This document shows positions 32,785-43,370 of a stretch of 64,000 nt of DNA, piece after piece. The position numbers and the translations under genes were made by a program. Within the stretch, counting starts at the first letter, position 1, and each line of letters opens with the position of its first letter. Where the stretch lies: positions 66,459,451 through 66,523,450 of the forward strand of contig NC_029516.1 of the NCBI RefSeq assembly GCF_001577835.2, written 5' to 3'. Below the pieces are notes generated by a model. It was not told where the DNA came from, searched no databases, and was given only the letters and a program-made list of their open reading frames with translations. The stretch comes from Coturnix japonica (lineage: Eukaryota > Chordata > Aves > Galliformes > Phasianidae).

Positions 32785-33475
32785 CTCTTCAGTGTAATTG
32801 GTTTAGTGAGTGTGCATTCTCCTTCATGGATGTGCTGAAGTTTGGACCAGCATTTTAAGAGACATCCTCTTGAGTGGTAAGGACACTACCAATTCTGCCA
32901 GGGAAAGAAGCCAAGAGAAGGTTTTTTTTCCCCCAAACAATTCTGATGATGTTGTTTGGCCAGCTGCTGAAAGGAAGCAGCTATTTTATGAGCTACATAT
33001 GGTTGTAATAGTTATTATTGTGCCCTGCATTATTTGGAGGCAGTTTTTGAGAGGCAATAGGCACGTGCTGCTTGTAGTCATTCAGAGATCTTGCTTCTGT
33101 AATCTCCTGTTTGTCCTAATATCAAACTATGTAGACAACCTTAATACATGATAAATAATGGTAAGGACAGCATTCAGTTTCACCTCAGCTCCAAAAGAAT
33201 GCATTCCTGCCATTTGAGAACAGACAGGTCTGGCACTTAGTTCATCCCCACTGCTACTCTCAATACAGAAAGAACAGATCCATTTAGTTTCTTAATGCAT
33301 GGTTGTTGCAAATGTAGTTTCTTTCTTGAGTAATAAACTGAAGCATTTAATTATGTCTGCCATAGAGAGGTGAAAATTTGTACTTTCCCACTCTTCTTTG
33401 GTTGTAAAAGTAGAACAATTTTATTTGCAAGGATCTAGCAATAGATAACTATGACAGGAGAAGGCTACAACCTAC
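32785..33475. other. Region upstream of the MANSC4 start
   Basis: It should contain the MANSC4 5' UTR or promoter, yet no CpG enrichment or TATA box in a clear position is seen. A further non-coding 5' exon cannot be excluded. The 113-codon plus-strand frame at 32810-33151 has no recognisable motif. Confidence 0.45.
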
Positions 33476-34830
33476 AGAAACACAGAATTGCAGGGATTGG
33501 AAGGGATATCTAAAGATCATTAAGTTCAACACCCTGCTAAAGGAGGCTTCCTACAGTAGGTCACACAGGTAGGTGCCCTGACAGGTCTTGAACATCTCCA
33601 AAGGAGATCCTACAACCTCTCTGGACAGCCTGTTCCAGTACTCTGTCACCCTCACTGTAAAGTTCTTCAGTATATTTGTGTGGAACTTTCTGTGTTCTGG
33701 TTTTTAGGCACTGCTTCTTGTCTTATCACTACACACCACTGAAAAGAGTCTGGACTTGTCCAGTTGCCTCCTGCACTTTAGATATTTATAAACATTGATC
33801 ATATTCCTTCCCAGGCTTCTTTAAGTTGAACAGACTCAGGTTTCTCACCCTTTCCTCAAATGGGAGATGCTCCAAGCTGCTTATCATCTTAGTCACCCTC
33901 CACTGGACTCTTTCTAGGAGATACCTACGTTTTTGGAACTGGAGAGCCCAGAACCTGACATAATATTCCAGATCTGGCCTCATCATAGCAGAGTAGAGGG
34001 GAAGGATCACCTGATCACCTCCTTCAGTGTGCTCACCTTACTCTTTTTAATGCAACCCAGGATACTGGCCTTCTTGGCTACGAGGGCATGATTAGTTTGT
34101 GGCTAACTTCTTATCCACTGTGTCATTCTCTGCAGAGCTCCTCACCAATAGGTAATTCATTAACCTGTACTGATGCACATAGTTATTTTTCCTTAGGCAC
34201 AGAACTCTACAGTTGCTTTTGTTGAACCTCATGAGCTTACTCTCCACCCAACTCTTCAATCTGTCCAGGTCCCGCTGAATGACAACACAGCCTTCTGGAA
34301 TGTCAGCCACACCACCCAGCTTCATATAACCAGCAAGCTTGCTGCAGGTAGCCTCTATCCCATCATCCAGGTCACTGACAAACAGAACTGGACTCAGTAC
34401 TGACCCCTGGGGAACACCACTAGTTACAGGACTCCAGCCAGCCTCTATGCCTCTGATCACGAGTCCATGAACTTATCCAGTCAGGTAATCCTCAACCCAT
34501 CTCACTGTCCACTCATCAATCCTGCACATTCTAAGCTCCATTACAAGGATACCATGGGAGACAACATCAAATGCCTCGCTGAAGTCAAAGTACACAACAT
34601 CCACTGCTCTCCCCCCATTGATCCAGCCAGCCATAACATTGTAGAAGGCTACCAGGTTAGCCAAGTATGATTTCCCCTTGTTGAGCCCATACTCCTGAAA
34701 ACTTGCTTCTCTTCTAATTGTTTGGGAATGGTATCCAGAGCAAGTTCCATTATCTTTCCAAGAACAGAGGTGAGGCTGACTGGCCTGTAGTTTCCCAGAT
34801 TATCCTCTACACTTGTCTCCATACTACAGA
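33476..34830 (-). mobile_element. CR1 LINE, longest copy (about 1.35 kb), minus strand
   Basis: It includes part of the reverse transcriptase: VVYFDFSEAFDVVSH (motif A), then TSGVPQGSVLSPVLF and SDLDDGIEA. At the catalytic box CR1s usually read FADDTKLGG; here AGYMKLGG is seen, so the active-site aspartates are lost. Further on are ESKLMRFNKSNCRVL and MRPDLEYYVRFWALQFQK. The 3' end lies at 33476. Frames are broken in several places. It is one of the oldest copies. Confidence 0.92.
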
Positions 34831-35299
34831 AGTAATTGCAGCTCTGCCTTTAACCTTTCACACATTTAAGAACACTCAATGGCTTGAACTGGCAAAATAA
34901 CATGCAACATATAACTTATTTATAGTAACTACAAATTCAGGTTAAAATTCCAGTTTACTGATGCATATTCTAGGAAAAAACTGACTTCTAGAAGTATTTA
35001 TTCATTAGCTATAGTTATCAGGTGGATCAATCTTAATTGACAAAAAACTATATTAAAAACAGTTAAGCAACTTTATGATGGGTGGCTTCAAGTAGATTTC
35101 ATAGTAGCAGGTAACTGATTAGAAGAAGACTGAGATGGTGCATAATCAACAGATATAAAAAGTAGCCTGGTACCTACAGATCATATAGCTAGAAAAATTA
35201 ACACAGAAGAAAGGGATAATAAGAGAAATAAATGAAAACACTCACCCATTTCCTAAGCTCACAGAAAAACTCCAAAGAGAGCAACCTCCAGAAAAAGAT

Positions 35300-35475
35300 G
35301 CTTGCTTGGTGGCAGTCAGCCCTTAAATGGGATCTAGGAAAGGTGCAGCCAGGCTCCACCCTTTTCAGTCACAAAGCTGAATTTCCTTCACCTGTGCTTC
35401 CACAGCTGACTCAGTGCTTGCCTGAGGTGATCAATTAGAGGTTCAGGCTGTGATTCAGCAGTTCCCAAATGGAAA
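35300..35475 (+). repeat. Dispersed repeat, diverged partial copy C
   Basis: gtcagcccttaaatggga, cacctgtgcttccacagctg and gaggttcaggctgtgatt align with 20090-20240 of copy A in the same order and orientation, but with many more differences than copy B shows. Confidence 0.7.
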
Positions 35476-35489
35476 TCTTACCAATGCTA

Positions 35490-35830
35490 ACTGATATCTA
35501 AAGGACAGATGTCAAGAGGATGGGCCCAAGATCTTTCAAGAGGTGCTCAACAACAGGACAAGGAGCAACAGGCATAAACTGGAACACAGAAAGTTCCATA
35601 TGAACATGAGGAAAAGGTTCTTTACTTTGAGGGTGACAGAGCACTGGAACAAGCTGCCCAGAGAGATTGTGGAGTCTCCTTCTTTGAAGATCTTCAAAGC
35701 CTACTGGGACGTTTTCCTATGTGATCTGGTGTAGGGAACCTGCTTCAACAGGTGAATTAGAATAGGTTATTTCTAGATAGGTGATCTTCCAGCTCCAACA
35801 GTTCTGCTATTCAGAGTGATTCCATAATTT
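35490..35830 (+). mobile_element. CR1 LINE 3' part, diverged subfamily, plus strand
   Basis: One frame reads NNRTRSNRHKLEHRKF, MRKRFFTLRVTEHWNKLP and REIVESPSLKIFKAYWD. It keeps the CR1 C-terminal pattern but uses different wording from the other copies. A degraded tail follows (gtgatcttccagctccaaca, then gctattcagagtgattcc). Confidence 0.8.
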
Positions 35831-36397
35831 TTCTGCTTGGAAGAAGCCTGTGAGAGTGTAAGAAAGAAAGTACAGATGGTATATAGGAAGGCAACTTTTA
35901 AAGCACCTGCTCTGAAACCTGAAACTCCTATGCGTATTGTTTCTAAAAGGATGCAATCTGATCTCTGATTCCCACTGCAGTATGCAACATAACATACCAT
36001 GCAGAACGGATTTTAAATACTAGAATATGCATGTTCGTATACACTCAATGGACCATGTGGAGATACTGAGGGAACTACAGTTGTCTGCCATCGAGATCAT
36101 GTGTGGAACAGCAACATTGTTTTAGATAGGAATTTTTTTCTTCAAGATTAGGATTGACCTGTGAGATGCACAGAGAGCTTCAAAGTCATTTCAGTTCTTT
36201 AGCATCACTGATAGCATTTGTTTTGCAAAACAGATCCCCCATTTTGGAAATGAGACAACATATAAGTAGTTTTATTCTTTATAGAGCTACTTGAAAGGTA
36301 AAGGACCTCAGCATAGGTTAATTCCTGTTGATCTAATAACAAGATCAAAGCATTTATTTCTTCAGCTAAAATACTGGCTATAATATATATATATTTA

Positions 36398-36944
36398 GGA
36401 CACCTCAAAAATAATGCCTCCTATTTATTTCTATGGAAACTATGACAAATACAGAGAGCACAGTAACACTGTCTGGTTCAACAAATTTTCAGCTACAGAA
36501 TACCATCTTTCAGTAGTCAGCACTATAAACTATGCATTTTCGCCAGCAAGGAACAAGAGCCAGCATACTGTGCTTGTAAAAATCTGCACCAGCAGAGGTG
36601 ACCCACTTTCACTGTCACTATGCTGAAATTCACCACTAACTACCTCCCTGTGCTTACATCCACTGTTTGGTCTCCATGAACAATCAGCAAGCATCAGTGA
36701 ATACTAGAGGGTGCCATTTTTCCACATGGAGGAATTCAGTTCCACACCTTTGTTTCAAAGGCACTACCATAGCAGACATCATTTTGTCCAAATTCCCCTT
36801 TGCTGCCATCTGTCACATGGCAACAATGTGTAACTGAATATTGGTGGGAAAGTTTAGCCTCTACTGTCACACTACAAACATCTGCCTCCAATGTTGTGGA
36901 CCAACACAATAAAATAGGAGACATTACCTTCTGAGCAGCCTTCA
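36398..36944 (-). mobile_element. Mariner (Galluhop-type), short end-to-end copy
   Basis: Left end acctcaaaaataatgcctcc and right end ggagacattaccttctgagc form imperfect inverted repeats about 545 bp apart. The interior matches 52351-52886 in reverse, including cactgtttggtctccatg. There is no room for a full transposase of about 340 codons, so this is an internally deleted, non-autonomous form. Confidence 0.8.
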
Positions 36945-38468
36945 TTTTATGTTTTCAAACAGACTCTATGTCTATTGTGAGAACTTCAATGAAATTGTTA
37001 GAAGTAATTATTTAGTCTTGAAAACAAGCTTTTGGCATTTCTGTTATTTTACTTATTATTGTGGTTTATTTATTTATTTATTTGTAGTATGTTGTGCATT
37101 GTTTTTGCTTTTATCTCTGCCTTGAACGTGTTTCAATGTACTTTTTTGCATTCAGTGAAACCCAAAGAGGTGATTTTAGGCATCCGCCATTGTAACAAGC
37201 ATCACTGTTTGTATTTTTCTGAAATACATTTTGGTTTAAGTTTTCTAAATATTCCAGGGCATCACTTGATGTGAGACACATGGTTTTGAAAGATATGCTT
37301 GTATTGTGGCTTTATCTCCAGCATTTAGTATAAATTTTGGATCTATTTTGTATATAAGACTGGTGTACAGAAATGTTCACTCCTGATTGCTTTTGCTGCT
37401 CCAGCTCTTCTGAAAGAAAGAAGAGTTTGTGAATAATATGTTTCTGAATAATATGGAGCACTGTAGAACAAAAAGATTAAACCCACATCAAACAAGCATT
37501 TTTACTGGGTAAAACTGAACATGTCTTTAGTTCACTGAAATGAATTAGATCACTTGGATGACAAAAAAATTTAAAAGAAAAAAGAAAAAAAAAGGTAGCT
37601 TTAACAGCAGTGGTATATATTTGTGGTTGCTAAAGATTATGATTACTCAGATCATCTGTTTTTATATAAATGTATTGCCTTACAAGTTGTATACGTAGAT
37701 CACAGATATGCTTCTTTCTTTGTAGGAAGAGAGAATTAATTAAAGATTAGCTTTGTGCCCTATTTGAATAAGAAGGACCTGAAATACCATACAGTTTCTT
37801 TCGTTTCAATGATGCTTTCTCTAGACACTAGGATAAAGTGTACACTGGGTGTGAAACATAACTGAACCTCTAATAATATTTCAGACTGTTCAGTAAGTCT
37901 TTATCTGGCATCGTGTTTTGAATAAAGGAGCAACTTCTCAAATACCTGCCTTTGCCTTTGAGGCAGTCACCAAACACGGCTAAGTGAGAGTACTCCTTGT
38001 GTTTAAGTATGTTGTTTTCAAGATTCAGATTTGGTAACCAGTTAAGTTCTGTACAGATCGATGTGTCTTCAATATATTTTATATCTGTGTTTAGTTTGCC
38101 ACTGCTTGGCAATAGACACATTGCTAATCTTTATCAGTACCTTCCCATTTTTATTCTCTTCTGCTGCCTGCTTCAACAAAGCAACCTGTTTTCTATTTCA
38201 TTACTCATAATTCTTTCTCTGTTTCTGAGTAAATTATGAGAGCAGGAACAGCTGCACGAAAATACTTTGTTTAAATAAAGATATTGAAATAAATAGATAA
38301 ATTATGTAGACAATTTCCTGTTAAAGCTCATAGTCTTCTGCCACCTTGCCCAAAATTTCACTTTGACTTCTGGGTAGAAAATGCATATTTAATACTGAAA
38401 TATAGTTAAAAGTTTTTGCAAGAAGTAGATATCTGGAACTTACCTGCAAACTAGTAACTGACCATTCC
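36945..38468. other. Intergenic DNA, nothing recognised
   Basis: AT-rich sequence with a short TTTA repeat near 37062-37085 and A-rich runs near 37564-37592. No gene is seen. Confidence 0.5.
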
Positions 38469-38831
38469 ATGTGCTCTGAAAGGAGGGATCGAGAGACTTT
38501 TGCAGTTAGTAAGGAGTCTCTGACTGGTATCAAACCAGCACTTCATGCTATTTGTAATTCTTTTCACTGTTCAACTCAGATTTCTTCCTGGAAAACAAAC
38601 TGGCATTTACCTGTTTTCTGTAAGAAGCCAGATGTATTTGCAGATCTTTCAGTAGAAGAGTTAAGTGTAACTGGCACAAAGGAAAAGAATGATATTTCTG
38701 GTTATAAACAGAAACAGCACCTGAAGAGTTCCACCTGGGCTGGCAGGAATAGTGGCACAATCCAAAAGCTTACTAGTACAAAGGATTCATCAGACATTAA
38801 CTCTTTTTTTGCCAGATTTAAAGAAAAGTAG
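38469..38831 (+). other. Unexplained 120-codon open frame
   Basis: This frame is unusually long for its AT-rich setting. It has mixed, protein-like composition without low complexity. It ends in SSDINSFFARFKEK, which resembles a degenerate PCNA-interacting peptide (h-x-x-F-F, with Ser in place of Gln), often found at the very C-terminus of DNA repair proteins. I do not recognise the protein. No splice acceptor, promoter or polyadenylation signal close to it is convincing. It could be a chance frame, a decayed retrocopy or a terminal exon. The neighbouring genes give no support. Confidence 0.2.
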
Positions 38832-39404
38832 ACACCTTTTCTATCTGTAGTTTCAAATATCTATGTGCTTTTTTATTTCGCTTATATGGAATATATATTT
38901 CTAGTACTTGGAATATGTAAAGACCAGAAGGATGATCTGTGGTACAGGGAAGCATCCCTGAAAGTGACCAAAAGTGCCAAGACTTTCTTTCTGTAGTCAG
39001 ATTATAGTGCACAAATAGTTTGTCTTTGTTCACAGTTGCCCTCTGGCTGCTGAGAGGGAGCAGGTGGACAGTAGATGTCTCCTCATGGCTTTGTGGCATT
39101 ACACTTTTGTGCTGTATGAAGTGCTATGATAGACAGTGTTGCGCCTTGCTCTTTCCCAGCCAATACTAGGGTCTATCTTGGAAAGTTTCCCGTTTTCTGC
39201 TCTGTCAGTGGTGGTTAAACCAGAGGTAGATGAGAGATGGATGCATCTATCATATAGATGCAAACTAGACAAGAACGAACAGGTAGATCTCATGTCTGGG
39301 CCTTCTCTATACCAAAGAGATTATGGGAGAGAAGCAAGAGATGCTCTTAATACCCAATGCAGCCAAGAATCGCTCCTTGATGCTGCCATGCTGATACACA
39401 AGTA

Positions 39405-39776
39405 CATTGGAAAACAATGTTTGTAAAGATCTACCAGCAGAGGTGGCCTACTGTTGCTACTTCCACTTCTCAAATGCACCACCTACCACATCACTGTGCT
39501 ACTGTCCGCTATTTGGTGTCCACATATATTCAGCAAACATTGATGGACGTCAGTGGACGCAATTTTTTCGGCACAGAGGAATTCAGTTCCACGGCTTCGC
39601 TTCACACCCATGTCAGATGCCATTTTGTCAGACTCCCCTTGGCTACCACCTGTCACACAGCAATAAAATGTAATAAAATACAGTTGGGAAGGTTTAACCT
39701 CTACTGCTGTTCCACCAAAATCCACCTCTGATGTCAACACAATAAATTAGAAGACATTACTTTCTGAGTAGCCTTC
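39405..39776 (-). mobile_element. Mariner (Galluhop-type) partial copy
   Basis: gatctaccagcagaggtg, tgtcagatgccattttgtca and a right end gaagacattactttctgag match 36398-36944 in the same orientation. The left end is missing. Confidence 0.8.
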
Positions 39777-39780
39777 ATAA

Positions 39781-39816
39781 AGTATATAATATTTATTTAT
39801 ATATATATATATAAAG
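39781..39816. repeat. AT-dinucleotide tract
   Basis: An uninterrupted run of about nine TA units within other AT-rich sequence, between the mariner copy and the hAT remnant. Confidence 0.85.
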
Positions 39817-39909
39817 TAAAATAACTTATTTTAATGTGTTTTATTAAAATATATGCAAAAGAGAGCAACAAAACCATAAAACATATAGAAAAAAAGGGGA
39901 TTTTTTTAC

Positions 39910-40385
39910 TTTGTTTTTGTGATAGTAACGCAACAGTCTGATTCAGTGGCAATTCTTAGAGAGTTCTCAAGGTGTTCAGTAGAGATTTATGATGAAATTC
40001 CACTCTTCCTATGCTTCATCCCTGAAAACAGCTGTTCACAAATGTACGTACTTCCAAGAAGTGATTACATGAATAGGGCATGCCACTGAAGTGAGGGATA
40101 TTTCTGTTTGGTAAGAGAGATCTTATAAAGTCTGGTAGATGTGATCCATTTTCTTATTACAATTTTATACGTTCAATTTGAACATTTGCAGATAGTGTAT
40201 TTATATTGACTGAAAATGGAGTCGCAAATAAAGAAATGAATGACTTTTTTTGCAATCTTGAAACCTTTTCTCAAATTCCTTTATCAAAATAGAAAGCACA
40301 GCTGCATATTCTTTGCTGCTCACAGAACTGTGTTCAGCTAATGCCTCAAAATCCATAAACATATTTGCCATAATTTAAGCTGACA
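39910..40385 (-). mobile_element. hAT (Charlie-type) transposase C-terminal remnant
   Basis: On the minus strand, 40356-40201 is open for 51 codons with ALAEHSSVSSKEYAAVL and IKEFEKRFQDCKKS. It is followed in another frame by FSVNINTLSANVQIE. Then 40055-39912 reads GSTYICEQLFSGMKHRKS, one stop, and STEHLENSLRIATES in the same frame. The T/S-Y-x-C-E-Q-L-F-S-x-M-K and L-E-N/x-x-L-R-I-A-T blocks are hallmarks of the hAT dimerisation domain, as in GTF2IRD2- and EPM2AIP1-related sequences. It has at least one stop and one frameshift, so it is a dead plain DNA transposon. Terminal inverted repeats were not found. Confidence 0.8.
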
Positions 40386-40398
40386 TTGCATCGAGCCC

Positions 40399-40680
40399 TG
40401 TGCCCAGGTTTCAGCCCAGATGAGGTTAACAGCACAGTTGGTTGGTGCTCAGGGGCTGGCTGGGGTACTCAGTGTTGCGGAGACACAGCCATTATGGTGC
40501 AGGGTAGGGGGTGGGCCACACAGGGAGTTGTGTAGTGCTGTACAGAGCTTGCAGATTGGACATGCCTGGCTTAATCCATTTGTGTTATAGGCTGACAGAG
40601 CAGCTGAAAGTGGACAACTGCCAGCTGAAAAGCAAGACTGAAATTTTTATCTCATTTGACTGAAGTACGTACATGTGTTT
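40399..40680 (+). mobile_element. Possible old ERVL-like LTR fragment
   Basis: A block more GC-rich than its flanks begins TGTGCCCAGGTTTCAGC, then agatgaggttaac. It faintly recalls the start of common avian ERVL LTRs (a TTTCAGCTGGGA-type motif followed by GTTAA). No matching end or duplication was found. It could equally be unique sequence. Confidence 0.25.
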
Positions 40681-40944
40681 TTTATTTTACTACAGCAGTG
40701 ATAAGATCAAAATTTTACCTAAGCCCGAGGATTTTGATAATGTCAGAATATATCACTGTGACACTTACAGTATAAAAGTTGTAGATGTATCACAAAATAT
40801 AAATACTTTGAAACAAATATAAAAGCAAATATCTCGTTATTACATGACTGGAAAAATAACTATGTTCACTTTCTTCTTTTGAATTTACAAACACATTTCT
40901 CTATATTTCTTCTCTTGTAAAAAGTGTTATAACTTTACATTTTC

Positions 40945-41099
40945 TATCCTTGAGACATTTAAGAGCTGTTTGGATGTGGTGCTCAGAGATATGATTTAGC
41001 AGAGCATTGTTAGAGTTAGGGCACTATGGTTAGGCTGTGGTTGGACTTGATGATCTTTGAGGTCTTTTCCAACCTGGGTAATTCTATGATTCTATGATT
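40945..41099 (+). mobile_element. CR1 LINE 3' end, plus strand
   Basis: gagctgtttggatgtggtgc, then ttggacttgatgatctttga, ggtcttttccaacctgggt and three ATTCTATG-like units form a complete CR1 tail. It serves in this window as the reference for the SINE tail at 10484-10550. Confidence 0.93.
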
Positions 41100-42721
41100 G
41101 TGGGAGAAAAAATAAAAACCAACAAAACAACAACAACCACCATATTTTAAACATTGTTTCCAAGGGGCTGCCAGCCCCTAAGTTTCTCTCAGAGCTTGGC
41201 CAATTCTGGTAAAGCTTCAATATGAAAGCTGAAGTCTTAGTGTTCAAACAAAGAGTAACACAAGGCTTAGCCAGATGAGATTATACAAATATAAATCTAA
41301 TAGCATGCATATAAACTTGAGCCAAGTTTTATGACAAAAGGGCACAATGTTTAGGAAACTTTCCAGTGCATGATGAACATTTATTTATGACAGAACAGAA
41401 AACCAAGCAAAATGGATAAAGTTTCAATATTGTGAAAAATTTTATACTGCTGGATGCATAATGAAAGCTTTCTATGCAGAATACTATTTATCTAACCCAG
41501 CTGTTTCATACTAATACTTGGTTCTATCTGTTTACAAGAGGTTTTAAATGTGTGTGATGTTTTAAATGCTACCAGTTTTACTCTAGACAAAGCTATGCAA
41601 GAAAATTCTGGCCTGGGCATGCTCAGTGAATTTGTTTGAAGCAACTAACTAGCATTTTAACTGTTTACATACTCCTACCTCAATTCTGCTGTCTGGCGAT
41701 TGAAACTTACCATGATTCACATAAAATGACTAGTAACACACAAACAATAGGAAAAGCCTCTCTGCTGCCTGCAATATACAGTTCAGTCTTAATCATTCAT
41801 TAAATTCTGTTTGAAAAATATCATGAAAGAATTTTTTTCCAATACAATTATAAAACATTTGCATTGCAAACAATAAATATTAAATTGTACATTCGGTGCA
41901 GAAAAAAGTTAAACAGAAAAGAACAGGGAATAAAATCAAGATGAGCTATCAAAAATTAATGTTTTTTTCTTTTTTCCCTGAATAATATTATTAATGGAAT
42001 TGTATAAGAAGTGCTTTGTTTGGCTACAAATCTGAGACAAACAAACCAAACAAAATCCCCCACCTTCGTTTAAGCAGCTCATCCTTCACAAATGATAAAG
42101 ATTTCAGTTAAAACAAAATTATGCTCTTAGAAATGCCAAGTTACTTTAAAACACTGATGTTTTTAATGCTGAAATAATGCAGGATATTTTCTGTGTTCCA
42201 CAGATACTTACTTTGTACCCTGTGACAAGGAAAATACTAGCAACAGCTAGTGAGTTGTTTCCAAAGACTAATTCTTCTCTTGAATAATTTACTATTTCTC
42301 AATACACAGTTGCCTGGCAGGGAACTTAAGGGAAGAATCTTAAAAGGAAGAATATGGCATTTTATATTTGATAGTATTAATATTTTAAACAACCCCTGAT
42401 TCCAGGTCACATTTCAGACTGACATGGCTGAAAGGAATTCAGATTTTTCTTAGGTTTTTTTTTTTGTTTTTTTTTTTTTTTTGCCTTTGTCATGGTCTGG
42501 TCCTTAAGAAACAACACGTTGTTGTTTCTTATTAATTCCCATGTATGACCCAGTGTTTTTGTGTTAAATCAAGATAAGTTTTGCTTAATATATACACTAA
42601 ACAATGCAGTTTTCCTCTAGACACTTTACTGATGTTTAAGGATTTGTTTCTCTACTGCTGCAGACTCTTTGTGGTGTCTTGGGCTAGACCCACAAATAGA
42701 AAAAGAAAAAAAAAAAGAAAA
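41100..42721. other. Intergenic DNA, nothing recognised
   Basis: AT-rich sequence with T runs at 42455-42483. No gene or named repeat. Confidence 0.5.
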
Positions 42722-43370
42722 ATCCTTCTAACCCTTGGGTTAGAAGGGACTGCAGGAATCATCAGGTTCCAACTGCCGCATGCCACAGGCAAGATTACCA
42801 ACCACTAGATCAAGTACTAATTCAGATTGACCAGGGCCAACTCCAGATTGGCCTTGAACACCTCCATATAGATGGGGTATCCACAACCTCTCTGGGCAGC
42901 CTGTGCAAGCATTGTCCTCTTTAAAAAAACACAGAAAACAGAAAAACAAATCCACCTGACATCTAATCTAAATCTAGTATGAGTTTTAGTTTAAAACCAA
43001 TCTTCCTTGTCCAATCACTATTTACCCATGTAAAAAAGTTGATTTCCTTCCTGTTTATAATCTTCCTTTTAAATACTGGAAGGCCATAATAAGGTCTCCC
43101 CACAGCTTTCTTGAACAAGCCCAGCTCCCTCAGTCTGTCTTCATAGGAGAGGTGCTCCAACGCTTTGATCATCTTCATGGCCTTCCACTGGATCCCCTCC
43201 AAAAGCTCCACATCTTTCCTTGTGTTGAGGGCCCCAGACCTGGATGCAATTCACCAGATGGCACCTCACAAGTACAGAATAGAGAGGGACTCTCACCAAC
43301 TCCATAACCTCAGGCTGTATCTCATGTATATGCAAACCAAGTTTCCTGTGAAGAAAAGCATTTGTCATTC
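42722..43370 (-). mobile_element. CR1 LINE, 3' 650 bp, diverged, minus strand
   Basis: The minus strand contains GDPVEGHEDDQSVGAPLL and, in another frame, ALEHLSYEDRLRELGLF and GFKLKLILDLD, with several frame changes. The reversed 3' region at 42722-42910 is also diverged. Confidence 0.85.
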
